Shown: positions 1 through 7,461 of the stretch, piece by piece
How the letters are laid out: the number at the start of each line of letters is the position of its first letter
Position numbering within the stretch: position 1 is the first letter of the stretch
Source of the DNA: Oscillospiraceae bacterium
Lineage (GTDB): Bacteria > Bacillota > Clostridia > Oscillospirales > Ruminococcaceae
Length of the DNA stretch: 40,034 nucleotides
Assembly: GCA_017460955.1 (NCBI GenBank)
Contig: JAFTZY010000078.1
Coordinates: forward strand, 1 to 40,034
Reading direction: 5' to 3'
Notes under the pieces: model-generated
Database searches by the model: none
The model's input: only the letters and a program-made list of their open reading frames with translations
Told to the model about the DNA's origin: nothing
Translations under genes and position numbers: made by a program

Positions 1-40
1 CCCCCCCCCACGCCCCCCGATTTCGGGGCTGCCGCCCCGG
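1..40. repeat. GC-rich stem-loop repeat fragment at window edge
   Basis: The first 19 bases are almost pure C (read on the minus strand, a G run interrupted by CGT). They are followed by a short perfect hairpin, CGGGGC (24-29) with GCCCCG (34-39) around a TGCC loop. The minus-strand G-run pattern GGGGGGCGTGGGGGG closely resembles GGGGGGCGCGGGGGG at 24383-24397, so both may belong to one dispersed intergenic repeat family. The element is cut by the window edge. No gene is visible in bases 1-123. Confidence 0.4.
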
Positions 41-67
41 ACCCTGCTATACTTTTTTGACAGCCCG

Positions 68-95
68 AGCCGCCATAAGGGGACTTATGGCGGCT
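68..95 (-). terminator. 12-bp perfect hairpin after cbiC (terminator-like)
   Basis: AGCCGCCATAAG (68-79) pairs perfectly with CTTATGGCGGCT (84-95) around a GGGA loop, about 29 bases beyond the cbiC stop on the minus strand. There is no U tract directly after the stem on either strand, so this is not a textbook intrinsic terminator. It may be a 3' end stabiliser or a processing or termination site for the cobalamin transcript. Confidence 0.4.
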
Positions 96-123
96 TGATT
101 CCTCAGAAAAACGGCTGCCGCAC

Positions 124-750
124 TCACCGTCCGCCCTTCAGATACAGCAGCGCATTGCAGCACGCGGCGGCGACATTGCTGCCCCCCTTGCGGCCGCGGT
201 TGACGATGCAGGGGACGCCGCTTTCGATGATCCCCTCCTTGGAGGCCACCACATTGACAAAGCCCACGGGCATCCCGATGACGAGCGCCGGCCGGAAGGT
301 CCCTTCCTTCATGTGCTCGCACAGGCGCACGAGCGCAGTGGGGGCATTGCCGACCACATAGATCACATTTCCCGAAAGCGCTGCCGCCCTGTCCACGCAG
401 GCACTCGCCCTTGTCGTGCCGCGCTCCCGGGCAAGGCGTGCGACCTCCTCATCCGCCATATAGCACACCGCCTTGCAGCCGCAGCGCTGCAGGGCGCTTT
501 TGTTGATCCCGGAGAGCACCATGTTCGTGTCCGTCACGATCGTCGTCCCCGGCACGAGCAGGGAGAGTGCATAGGGGATGACCTCCGGGGGGCAGTGGAG
601 CGTATCGGCATAGGAGAAATCCGCCGTGGTGTGGATGAGCCGGAAGAGCACCGAGCGCAGGGGCTCTGGGGCCTCGCGGCCAAGCTCCTCTTCGATGATC
701 GCAAAGCTGCGCCGCTCGATGTCCTCCGGACGAACGTATTCAAGCTCCAT
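124..750 (-). CDS. cbiC: CbiC, cobalt-precorrin-8 methylmutase
   Basis: 208 residues, the usual size for CbiC/CobH. It moves the C-11 methyl group to C-12 of cobalt-precorrin-8 to give cobyrinate, without a cofactor, in the cytoplasm. The family's catalytic histidine is visible at about residue 40 in RLIHTTADFSYA. Further family blocks are TDTNMVLSGI, the IYVVGNAPTAL segment and the C-terminal GRKGGSNVAAACCNALL. Start choice: ATG at 750 lies 6 bases from a GGAGG; the in-frame ATG at 756 touches the ribosome site, and the 5' extension to 933 is antisense-like sequence inside cbiP. It overlaps the end of cbiP by 11 bases and is the last gene of the operon. Confidence 0.93.
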   Translation of the reverse strand: MELEYVRPEDIERRSFAIIEEELGREAPEPLRSVLFRLIHTTADFSYADTLHCPPEVIPYALSLLVPGTTIVTDTNMVLSGINKSALQRCGCKAVCYMADEEVARLARERGTTRASACVDRAAALSGNVIYVVGNAPTALVRLCEHMKEGTFRPALVIGMPVGFVNVVASKEGIIESGVPCIVNRGRKGGSNVAAACCNALLYLKGGR

Positions 751-2215
751 GTACATCCTCCTCCATGATCCTGCGCACACGCGCCATGTCCAGGTGTGCC
801 CGCACACCCTCGGCCAGTGCGGCAAACTGCGTCTCCCGGAAGGCATCCCGGTCAAGTCCGCCCCCCGCAAAGGGGAGCCCCCTTCGCTCACACAGCGCCC
901 GGATGAGTGCCCCGGAGACCTGCGCCCTGTCAAAAAAGCCGTGGATATAACAGCCCGCAGCGTGGCCGCACACGCTCCCCCCCGCGGTGGTCAGGGGCGG
1001 CCCCGGATCGTCCGTGACGCCGTGGTGGATCTCATACCCCGAAAAATGCGCCCCGTGAAGGCACGAGAAGAAGCCCTCCTGCACAAGACAGGTCCCCTGC
1101 GTCCGGGAGCGGTGCTTCTCCCCGGCAAGCACTGTCTCCCCGGCAAGCAGGCCGAGTCCCCGGATGCTGCCGCCGCCCTCGACGCCCTCCGGGTCCGAGA
1201 CCGTGCAGCCCATGAGCTGGTAGCCGCCGCAGATGCCGAATACGGGGACACCGAGCGCATGCAGACGCACGATGGCCGCCCCGAGCCCGCTCTCCTGCAA
1301 AAAACGCCCGTCCGCTATGGTGCTCTTGGTGCCGGGGAGCACGATGAGGTCGGGGATGCCAAGCCGGGACGGTGCGTCCACATACCGCACACGCACGCCG
1401 TCATACTGCGTGAGGGGATCGAGGTCCGTGAAATTCGAGAGGCGGGGCAGACGGATGACGGCAATGTCCACCCCCTCACCCGTTGCGGCATGCAGCTTTG
1501 CAGAGAGGCTGTCCTCGTCCTCAAGCTCACAGGTCAGATGGGGGATGACCCCGAGCACGGGCAGGCCGCTGCGCTCCTCGAGAATGCGCACACCCTCGTC
1601 AAAGAGCGAGGCATCCCCGCGGAAATTGTTGACGATGAGTCCCCGGACCAGGGAGCGCTCCTCCGGCTCGAGCAGGGAAAGCGTTCCGAGGAGCTGCGCG
1701 AAGATGCCGCCCCGGTCGATGTCCCCGATAAGCAGCACCGGCGCTCCCACGGCGCGGGCAAGTCCCATGTTCACGATGTCGTCACGCCGCAGATTGAGCT
1801 CACAGGGACTGCCCGCCCCCTCGATGACAAGCACGTCGTACTGCGCCTGCAGGGAGCGGTAGCATTCGAGGATTACGGGCATGAGCCTGTGCCGGTACCG
1901 GAAATACGGCACGGCCCCCATATCCGAATGGACACGCCCGCGCACGATCACCTGGGAGCCGGTATCGGTCGTGGGCTTGAGGAGGACCGGGTTCATCCGC
2001 ACATCCGGCTCGAGCCCCGCGGCCTGTGCCTGCATCGCCTGGGCGCGTCCGAGCTCGAGCCCGTCCGGGGTGATGTAGGAATTGAGTGCCATGTTCTGCG
2101 CCTTGAAGGGCGCACAGGGGATGCCGTCCACGTGCAGGATGCGGCACAGCGCGGCTGTCAGGAAGCTTTTGCCGACGTTCGACATCGTCCCCTGCAGCAT
2201 GATCCGTCCCTTCAT
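740..2215 (-). CDS. cbiP: CbiP, cobyric acid synthase
   Basis: 491 residues. It amidates four peripheral carboxylates (b, d, e, g) of adenosylcobyrinate a,c-diamide using glutamine and ATP. The N-terminal dethiobiotin-synthetase-like ATPase domain starts with the P-loop GTMSNVGKS (about residues 9-17), and a C-terminal class I glutamine amidotransferase domain carries the nucleophile Cys in FGICGGYQLMG. Start: ATG at 2215, 6 bases after GGGAGGTG; an upstream in-frame GTG at 2224 lies inside the ribosome site. The ATG overlaps the cobD stop as ATGA, implying translational coupling. SNVGKS in place of the commoner SNAGKS is a minor substitution. Confidence 0.95.
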   Translation of the reverse strand: MKGRIMLQGTMSNVGKSFLTAALCRILHVDGIPCAPFKAQNMALNSYITPDGLELGRAQAMQAQAAGLEPDVRMNPVLLKPTTDTGSQVIVRGRVHSDMGAVPYFRYRHRLMPVILECYRSLQAQYDVLVIEGAGSPCELNLRRDDIVNMGLARAVGAPVLLIGDIDRGGIFAQLLGTLSLLEPEERSLVRGLIVNNFRGDASLFDEGVRILEERSGLPVLGVIPHLTCELEDEDSLSAKLHAATGEGVDIAVIRLPRLSNFTDLDPLTQYDGVRVRYVDAPSRLGIPDLIVLPGTKSTIADGRFLQESGLGAAIVRLHALGVPVFGICGGYQLMGCTVSDPEGVEGGGSIRGLGLLAGETVLAGEKHRSRTQGTCLVQEGFFSCLHGAHFSGYEIHHGVTDDPGPPLTTAGGSVCGHAAGCYIHGFFDRAQVSGALIRALCERRGLPFAGGGLDRDAFRETQFAALAEGVRAHLDMARVRRIMEEDVHGA

Positions 2216-3225
2216 GTGATACACCTCCCAATTGCGTCAATGAGCCGGTCATTCTCCGGCGCCGTCCGGATGCAGACCCGGTAGAAATCCGCCCCGAGTC
2301 CCGGAAAGCTCTCGCAGCTTCGGATGAGGATCCCCTGCCGCAGGAGGGGGGCGTACAGCGGATGGGGACTTTTAAAAAGCAGGAATCCTGCATCCGACGG
2401 GAACACCTGCATCCCCATCTGTGTGAGCGCCGCGGCAAGGCGGGGGCGCTGCACATCAAAGAGCGCACGCGCCGCCCCTGCATGCGCCTTTTCTTCCACA
2501 CAGGCAAGTCCCGCCGCCTGCGCCGGTGCCGATACGCTCCAGTACTGCCCCGTCTCCCGGATGCGCCGTGCCGTCTCCCCGTCCCCGCACAGGCAGTAGC
2601 CGATGCGCAGCCCCGGGATGCAGTGGGTCTTGGTGAAGGCATGGAGCGTGAGGACATGGGGCAGCAAGGGGGGCAGCACGGCATGCGTAAAGGGTAAGAA
2701 GCAGGTATCGAGGAGAAGGCGGCTGCCCGTTTTGGCGCAGCGCTCTGTGATGCGTGCAAGGAGCGCATCGCCGATGAGCTGACCCGTGGGATTGTTCGGG
2801 CTGCACAGGAGCACAAGGGAGATCTCCGGTGTGATGTCCTGCAAAATGCGCTCGGTCAGGGCGAAGCTTTCCACCATTTCCAGCATATGGTACTGCACTG
2901 CCGCACCGCACTGCACGGCGGCGCGCTCGTATTCCCCGAAGCCCGGAGCACACAGCAGCACACGCTTGGGGCGCAGCGCCGCAAGGGTCCTGAAGAGCAG
3001 ATCGTCCGCGCCGTTCCCGCACACCACCTGTTGGGGGGATACGCCGTGGTCCTCCGCGACGGCACGGCACAGCACCGTGCAGTCCGGGTCCGGGTAATGC
3101 GCCCAGAGCGCGGCACTTTCCATGACTGCCCGCGTAACGCGCTCCGGGCAGCCCAGGGGATTGAGATTGGCCGAGACATCCAGCGTGACCGGATGGGTGA
3201 AGATATTGCCGCCGTGGCGCTGCAT
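2212..3225 (-). CDS. cobD: CobD, threonine-phosphate decarboxylase (PLP enzyme)
   Basis: 337 residues, fold-type I aminotransferase-like. It decarboxylates L-threonine O-3-phosphate to (R)-1-amino-2-propanol phosphate, the linker attached by CbiB, encoded just upstream. Visible motifs are the N-terminal FTHPVTLDVSANLNPLG, YPDPDC, CSPNNPTG (about 141-148), and HAFTKTHCIPGLRIGY, in which Lys199 should hold PLP. The usual DEAF-type block before the lysine reads DTCFLPF here. Start: ATG at 3225, sharing its A with the cbiB stop, 8 bases after GGAGGG; a longer GTG reading at 3252 has no ribosome site. In the Salmonella naming this is CobD, not the CobD of Pseudomonas, which equals CbiB. Confidence 0.92.
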   Translation of the reverse strand: MQRHGGNIFTHPVTLDVSANLNPLGCPERVTRAVMESAALWAHYPDPDCTVLCRAVAEDHGVSPQQVVCGNGADDLLFRTLAALRPKRVLLCAPGFGEYERAAVQCGAAVQYHMLEMVESFALTERILQDITPEISLVLLCSPNNPTGQLIGDALLARITERCAKTGSRLLLDTCFLPFTHAVLPPLLPHVLTLHAFTKTHCIPGLRIGYCLCGDGETARRIRETGQYWSVSAPAQAAGLACVEEKAHAGAARALFDVQRPRLAAALTQMGMQVFPSDAGFLLFKSPHPLYAPLLRQGILIRSCESFPGLGADFYRVCIRTAPENDRLIDAIGRCIT

Positions 3226-4190
3226 CAGAGCATCCCTCCAAACAAAAGGCACCGCAGGCCCATGCAGAGCACAAGGACCGCGGACGAGGTCAGGTACATC
3301 AGGACATTGGCGCGGGCGATGTCCTGCGGCTCGATGGGCCTCAGATCATCCCCGATAAAGGGCTTGCGGCAGAGCTGCCCGAAATACCACGCATCCCCCG
3401 CAAGCCGGACACCGAGCGCCCCGGCACAGGCGGACTCCGTCTGCGCGGAGTTGGGGCTTGCATGCTTTCGGGCATCGCGCCGCCAGATGCGCCAGGCCCT
3501 CTTCGCGCTCAGTCCCGCCAGCGGGGACACGGCGATCATCACAAGGGCGGTGAGCCGGGAGGGGAGGTACCCGAGCACATCATCGAGCTTTGCGGCAAAG
3601 CGGCCCAGGTCCGCATAGCGCTCGTTGCGGTAGCCGATCATGGAGTCCATCGTATTGCACGCCTTGTAGAAAAAGCCCGTGATCGCACCGCCCAGCGCCA
3701 TGGAAAGGAGGGGCGCTGTCACGCCGTCGGTCGTGTTCTCCGCCACGGTCTCCACCGCCGCACGGGTGATCCCCGCGCCATCGAGCACGGCCGTGTCCCG
3801 TCCCACGATCATGGATACCGCACTGCGGGCAGCGGGGATATCCCCGGCGGCAAGGGCACGCTGCACCTTGGTGCTCTCCTTTTGCAGGCAGCGGGCGGCT
3901 AAAAGATAGTAGCACAGCACGCTCTCGACGCACAGCCCCAGCACGGTATGGATCCGGTAGCACAGCAGCAGAAGGAGGAGGGGAGCGGCGGTCCAGGTAA
4001 GGAGCACGCACAGGGCCAGCAGCACGCCGCCGCGCCGCAGATCCCGCATCCGGGCGCGCACCGCCCCTTCAAGTGCGGTGATCTGCCGCCCGATAAGGCG
4101 TACCGGATGGGGCAGGGTGTACGGATCTCCGAGCAGGGCATCGAGCAGGAATCCCGCAAGCAGCGGAACAGCAGGGAGCAGTGATCTCAT
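3225..4190 (-). CDS. cbiB: CbiB, adenosylcobinamide-phosphate synthase
   Basis: 321 residues, integral membrane protein. It joins aminopropanol phosphate to adenosylcobyric acid, giving adenosylcobinamide phosphate at the membrane. Family signatures are DALLGDPYTLPHPVRLIG near the N-terminus, ENTTDGVTAPL (about 150-160) and FYKACNTMDSMIGYRNERY, with hydrophobic spans at about 5-20, 45-80, 185-205 and at the C-terminus. Start: ATG at 4190 with GGAGG upstream, overlapping the phosphatase stop as ATGA; the long in-frame extension upstream is a shadow of the phosphatase gene. Confidence 0.94.
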   Translation of the reverse strand: MRSLLPAVPLLAGFLLDALLGDPYTLPHPVRLIGRQITALEGAVRARMRDLRRGGVLLALCVLLTWTAAPLLLLLLCYRIHTVLGLCVESVLCYYLLAARCLQKESTKVQRALAAGDIPAARSAVSMIVGRDTAVLDGAGITRAAVETVAENTTDGVTAPLLSMALGGAITGFFYKACNTMDSMIGYRNERYADLGRFAAKLDDVLGYLPSRLTALVMIAVSPLAGLSAKRAWRIWRRDARKHASPNSAQTESACAGALGVRLAGDAWYFGQLCRKPFIGDDLRPIEPQDIARANVLMYLTSSAVLVLCMGLRCLLFGGML

Positions 4191-4750
4191 AAGGCCTCCA
4201 GTCCGGTGACGGTACCGGAGGCATACTCCCCGGCAAAGCCGCCGCCGTTTCCGATGGTGTGTGCGTAGTAATCCCGCTGCGGCAGGGCACGCCGGTGCAG
4301 GATGGACAGGATCGTGCCGCCGTGGACGATGAGCGTCACCGACCGGGCGCCGGCATGTGCCTGCATGAGCGCATCGAAGGCGGCCACACAGCGCTGCGCC
4401 GCCGCATCCAGGGATTCCTCCGCTCCCGGACAGGGCAGGCTGCCGCCGCTTTGCAGCCACGCTTCATAGGCGGGGGTGCCGCTCAGCTCAGCATGGGTGT
4501 GCCCTTCAAATTCCCCGAAATCGCACTCGCGCAGCCCCTCGCACAGCACCGGGTCCATGCCGGGGTAGAGGATGCGGGCCGTTTCAAGACACCGGCGCAT
4601 CGGCGAGCAGATGAGGACCTCGCACGGCGGCGCACTGATCCCGCGCAGTGCCGCACGCCCCTCCTCGCACAGCCCCTCGTCCGTGCGCCCGATGAAGGCG
4701 CGGTGCAGGTTCCCGGCCGTCGCCCCGTGGCGCAGAAGATAGAGCTTCAT
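4187..4750 (-). CDS. cobC: CobC-like histidine phosphatase (alpha-ribazole phosphatase)
   Basis: 187 residues of the histidine phosphatase (phosphoglycerate-mutase-like) superfamily. The RHG phospho-acceptor motif is at residues 7-9 (His8). ICSPMRRCLETA, the acidic block RECDFGEFEG and the second catalytic His143 in LIVHGG are all present. In this context it probably removes the 5'-phosphate from alpha-ribazole phosphate or adenosylcobalamin phosphate in nucleotide-loop assembly. It sits between the CobU-like gene and cbiB with ATGA overlaps on both sides. The superfamily membership is certain; the substrate is inferred from the operon. Confidence 0.85.
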   Translation of the reverse strand: MKLYLLRHGATAGNLHRAFIGRTDEGLCEEGRAALRGISAPPCEVLICSPMRRCLETARILYPGMDPVLCEGLRECDFGEFEGHTHAELSGTPAYEAWLQSGGSLPCPGAEESLDAAAQRCVAAFDALMQAHAGARSVTLIVHGGTILSILHRRALPQRDYYAHTIGNGGGFAGEYASGTVTGLEAL

Positions 4751-5139
4751 GCGGATCCTCCCTTCAGATGCACGGGGATGCCGCAGTGCAGGCGCACCAC
4801 CTCATCGGCCGCAGCTGCAAGCAGACATCCGCAGCGTCCGGCCTGCTCCCGCCATGTCCTGTCGTCGGGATCGAGGGGGACGATGCCGCAGCCGATCTCG
4901 GTCTGCACGACAATGAGCCGGGGGGCGGTGCGGATGAGGGAGCGCGTGAATGCCTCCGGAGAGGCCCCCTCTATGAGTAGGCGCCGGACAAGGCTTTCGT
5001 ACCGGATGACGCAGCGGGCCCCCGCGACCTGTGCCGGCTCACAGTGCGCACCGTCGAGGATGTCCGCCGGGGCAAGGCCGAAGCGGCGGGAGACGTAATC
5101 CCGCTTGCCCTGTGCGGCACCGCCGGTGATGAAGATCAT
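4747..5139 (-). CDS. Short CobU-like protein with degenerate P-loop
   Basis: 130 residues, shorter than normal CobU (about 175-180). The N-terminus MIFITGGAAQGKRDYVSRRF matches the CobU P-loop region, but the final Ser/Thr of GxxxxGK(S/T) is Arg. The C-terminal half (EIGCGIVPLDPDDRTWREQ, then AGRC and AAAADEVVRLHCGIPVHLK) matches the last third of CobU/CobP. The middle segment that carries the guanylylated histidine is missing. A full-length cobU lies two genes upstream, so this may be a non-catalytic or specialised paralogue, or act in another cobinamide step. Start: ATG at 5139 within the GGAGGG-ATGGT-ATG context, overlapping the cobS stop. Confidence 0.75.
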   Translation of the reverse strand: MIFITGGAAQGKRDYVSRRFGLAPADILDGAHCEPAQVAGARCVIRYESLVRRLLIEGASPEAFTRSLIRTAPRLIVVQTEIGCGIVPLDPDDRTWREQAGRCGCLLAAAADEVVRLHCGIPVHLKGGSA

Positions 5140-5906
5140 ACCATCCCTCCTGTCAGCTTGTGTGCGAGCACCAGTGCCGTCAGGCACCATACCTCGCACA
5201 GGGAAAGAAACCATCCCGCCGTATCCCCCGTTACGCCGCCGAACTGCGAGAGCGCGGCCGCCCGGTAGCGGCACAGCACGAGCGCGGCAGTACACAGCGT
5301 AAGGCAGCCGCCCCGCGGATCGAGGAACAGCAGCAGGCCGGCAGCGGCAAGTCCCGTCACGGTGAGCACGCCAAGGGAGACGGCCCTGTCCGCGGGTGCC
5401 ACGAAGCTTTGCAGGGAGCCGTCCTTGCGTGCGCCGGGCAGGCAGATGGCGCTCATGGCGCTGAGCACACGCGAGAGCACGGGGATGCATGCCGCACACA
5501 GGGTCTGCCGGAGCGTTGTGAGCTCCGTATACAGCGCCGTCTGCCAGAGCAGGAGCGCACACAGGCCGATGACGGCAAAGGCGCCGACATGGGGATCCTT
5601 GAGGATGGCAAGGCGGCGTTCCCGGTCGCCGTAGGAATTGCGGGCATCCGTGACATCGCAGAAGCCGTCGAGGTGGATGCCGCCGGTGATGAGCACGCCA
5701 AGGAGCGTGCAGCCCGCGGCAAAGAGCACCTGCCCGATGAGGAGGCGGCTGCACACAAGACGCCACACAACGACGGATGCGCCGAGCACCGCGCCGACTG
5801 CCGGGAAGGAGCACAGCGCATACCGGCGGTTCTCCTCCTTCCAGGGGAGCTGCGGCACGGGTAGCCGCGAATACATCAGAAATGCTGTCAGAAGTGACCG
5901 GAGCAC
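5136..5906 (-). CDS. cobS: CobS, adenosylcobinamide-GDP ribazoletransferase
   Basis: 256 residues, polytopic membrane protein. It condenses adenosylcobinamide-GDP with alpha-ribazole (phosphate) to form adenosylcobalamin (phosphate). Family motifs are GGIHLDGFCDVTDA, the LKDPHVGAFAV block and QFGGVTGDTAGW near the C-terminus. There are at least five hydrophobic spans. Start: GTG at 5906 (VLRSLLTAFL) preceded by AAGGGGGAA fits the family length; it lies 19 bases inside cobU. An ATG further in (5876) would remove the first membrane-proximal residues. The upstream part of the open frame is cobU shadow. Confidence 0.92.
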   Translation of the reverse strand: MLRSLLTAFLMYSRLPVPQLPWKEENRRYALCSFPAVGAVLGASVVVWRLVCSRLLIGQVLFAAGCTLLGVLITGGIHLDGFCDVTDARNSYGDRERRLAILKDPHVGAFAVIGLCALLLWQTALYTELTTLRQTLCAACIPVLSRVLSAMSAICLPGARKDGSLQSFVAPADRAVSLGVLTVTGLAAAGLLLFLDPRGGCLTLCTAALVLCRYRAAALSQFGGVTGDTAGWFLSLCEVWCLTALVLAHKLTGGMV

Positions 5907-6421
5907 GGCGCTTCCCCCTTTCTTACGATGGGAATGCCAAAGACGCATTCCGTCACAAGGTCGGATACGGACGCAGCATAGGCATTGACAGCCCCGAGTG
6001 CGCACAGATACCGTCCCGTTTCCGGCGGATAGTCCCCAAGGTCATATCCGACGTCGTTCGAGACCATCACCAGATGGCGGCACTGCCTGCGCAGCGCATC
6101 GATCCCCCGGCGGATGCAGGGCAGGGGGTCATGCACCCCGTCCGCCCGGAACATCTCATTGGCGCACAGATTCCCAAGGTCCTCCAGCAGCACCGAGCAT
6201 CCCGGCGGGAGTGTGAGCCCTCCAAGATCCCGGGGACACTCGAGCGTGACAAAGCCCTTGCCGGCCCGGGCAAGGCGGTGCCTTGTGATGATGTGCTGCG
6301 CCTCCTCCCCGAACGGCTCCATGGTGGCAAGGTAGCAGCGCTGTCCGGGAACGCCCTCCAGAAGGGACTCGGCATAGCCGGATTTGCCGCATTTCGAGCC
6401 GCCGATGACAAGCGCCGTCAT
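5888..6421 (-). CDS. cobU: CobU, adenosylcobinamide kinase / phosphate guanylyltransferase
   Basis: 177 residues, full length for the family. It phosphorylates adenosylcobinamide and transfers GMP from GTP to make adenosylcobinamide-GDP, the CobS substrate. The P-loop GGSKCGKS is at residues 7-14, followed by CYLATMEPFGEEA. His48 in ITRHRLAR corresponds to the region of the guanylylated histidine in the Salmonella enzyme. The conserved C-terminal block with VSNDVGYDL in place of the usual SNEVG is also present. Start: ATG at 6421, overlapping the cobT stop as ATGA. Confidence 0.93.
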   Translation of the reverse strand: MTALVIGGSKCGKSGYAESLLEGVPGQRCYLATMEPFGEEAQHIITRHRLARAGKGFVTLECPRDLGGLTLPPGCSVLLEDLGNLCANEMFRADGVHDPLPCIRRGIDALRRQCRHLVMVSNDVGYDLGDYPPETGRYLCALGAVNAYAASVSDLVTECVFGIPIVRKGEAPCSGHF

Positions 6422-7461
6422 GAGAGCACCTCATAGGGCGCAAGACCGAGCGTCTCAAAGCTGTGCGCACTGCGGTACACGGCCAGCGCTCCCTCGAGCA
6501 GCGGCACGAGCAGCACGCCCCCCGTGCCCTCCCCAAGGCGCAGTCCGGCGCGGATGGGGGCATTGAGGCCGATGAGGGCGAGCAGTCCCTCCCCGGCGGG
6601 CTCCCCGGAGCAGTGGCTTGCCAGCATGTAGTCCCGGCTGACCGGTGCGATGGCAGCGGCAACGGCAGCGGCAGCGGCGCTGATGACGCCGTCGATGATA
6701 ACGGTGATGCCGTACACCGCACCGCCCAGGAAGAGCCCGGTCATCCCGGCGATCTCAAAGCCGCCGAGTGCCGAGAGCACCCCGATCGGGTCCGCCGGGT
6801 CCGGGGCATTCACGGCGATGCCCCGCTCGATGACGGCGCATTTGCGGGAGAGTCCCGCATCCGAGAGCCCCGCGCCCCGTCCCGTGACCTCGCGGGGGGG
6901 CCGGTGCAGCAGGACGCTTGCGATGGCGGAGGCACTTGTCGTGTTCCCGATGCCCATCTCTCCTGCGATGACAAGACGCAGCCCCTTGTTTGCCAGCTCC
7001 TGCGCAAGGTCCATCCCATGGCAGATGGCCTGCACGGCCTGCCCCCGAGTCATGGCAGGTCCCTGCGTGAAGCTGCGCGTTCCCGCACCGACACGCAGAT
7101 CGCGCACGCCGGGGCAGGGTGCCTTCATCCCAAGATCCGCCGCGATCACCTCGATGCCGAAGGGCGCGGCGATCGCATTGATATTCGAGGTGCCGCCGGC
7201 AATGGCACGGGCGCACATGGCCGTGACCTCACTGCCCGACTGGGAGACACCCTCCTCCACGATGCCGTGGTCCGCACAGAGCACGGCAGCACAGCACGGC
7301 GAGAGCGTCACCTCCGGGGTGCGCTGCACGGCGGCAAGGCGGCAGATCTGCTCCTCGAGGTGCCCGAGGCTCCCGAGCGGCTTTGCCACAGTGTTCCAGT
7401 GCTTTTGCGCGGCAGCGTAGGCGGCGCTGTCGGGGGGCGTGAGATGTTCAAGTCGTTCCAT
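6418..7461 (-). CDS. cobT: CobT, nicotinate-nucleotide:dimethylbenzimidazole phosphoribosyltransferase
   Basis: 347 residues. It activates the lower-ligand base to alpha-ribazole phosphate. Motifs are KPLGSLG (27-33), CADHGIVEEGVSQ (62-74), AGEMGIGNTTSASA (166-179) and the catalytic glutamate at residue 311 in LRLGEGTGG, equivalent to Glu317 of the Salmonella enzyme. Start: ATG at 7461, 5 bases after GGAGG; an in-frame ATG at 7473 has no ribosome site. It overlaps cbiA by 14 bases. No bluB or bza benzimidazole synthesis gene is in the window, so the lower ligand may be salvaged or made elsewhere. Confidence 0.95.
   Translation of the reverse strand: MERLEHLTPPDSAAYAAAQKHWNTVAKPLGSLGHLEEQICRLAAVQRTPEVTLSPCCAAVLCADHGIVEEGVSQSGSEVTAMCARAIAGGTSNINAIAAPFGIEVIAADLGMKAPCPGVRDLRVGAGTRSFTQGPAMTRGQAVQAICHGMDLAQELANKGLRLVIAGEMGIGNTTSASAIASVLLHRPPREVTGRGAGLSDAGLSRKCAVIERGIAVNAPDPADPIGVLSALGGFEIAGMTGLFLGGAVYGITVIIDGVISAAAAAVAAAIAPVSRDYMLASHCSGEPAGEGLLALIGLNAPIRAGLRLGEGTGGVLLVPLLEGALAVYRSAHSFETLGLAPYEVLS

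Noticed and set aside
626-2284. A 552-residue plus-strand open frame opposite cbiP
   Set aside because: Arg/His/Pro/Ala-rich antisense translation of a clear cbiP gene; no start signals.
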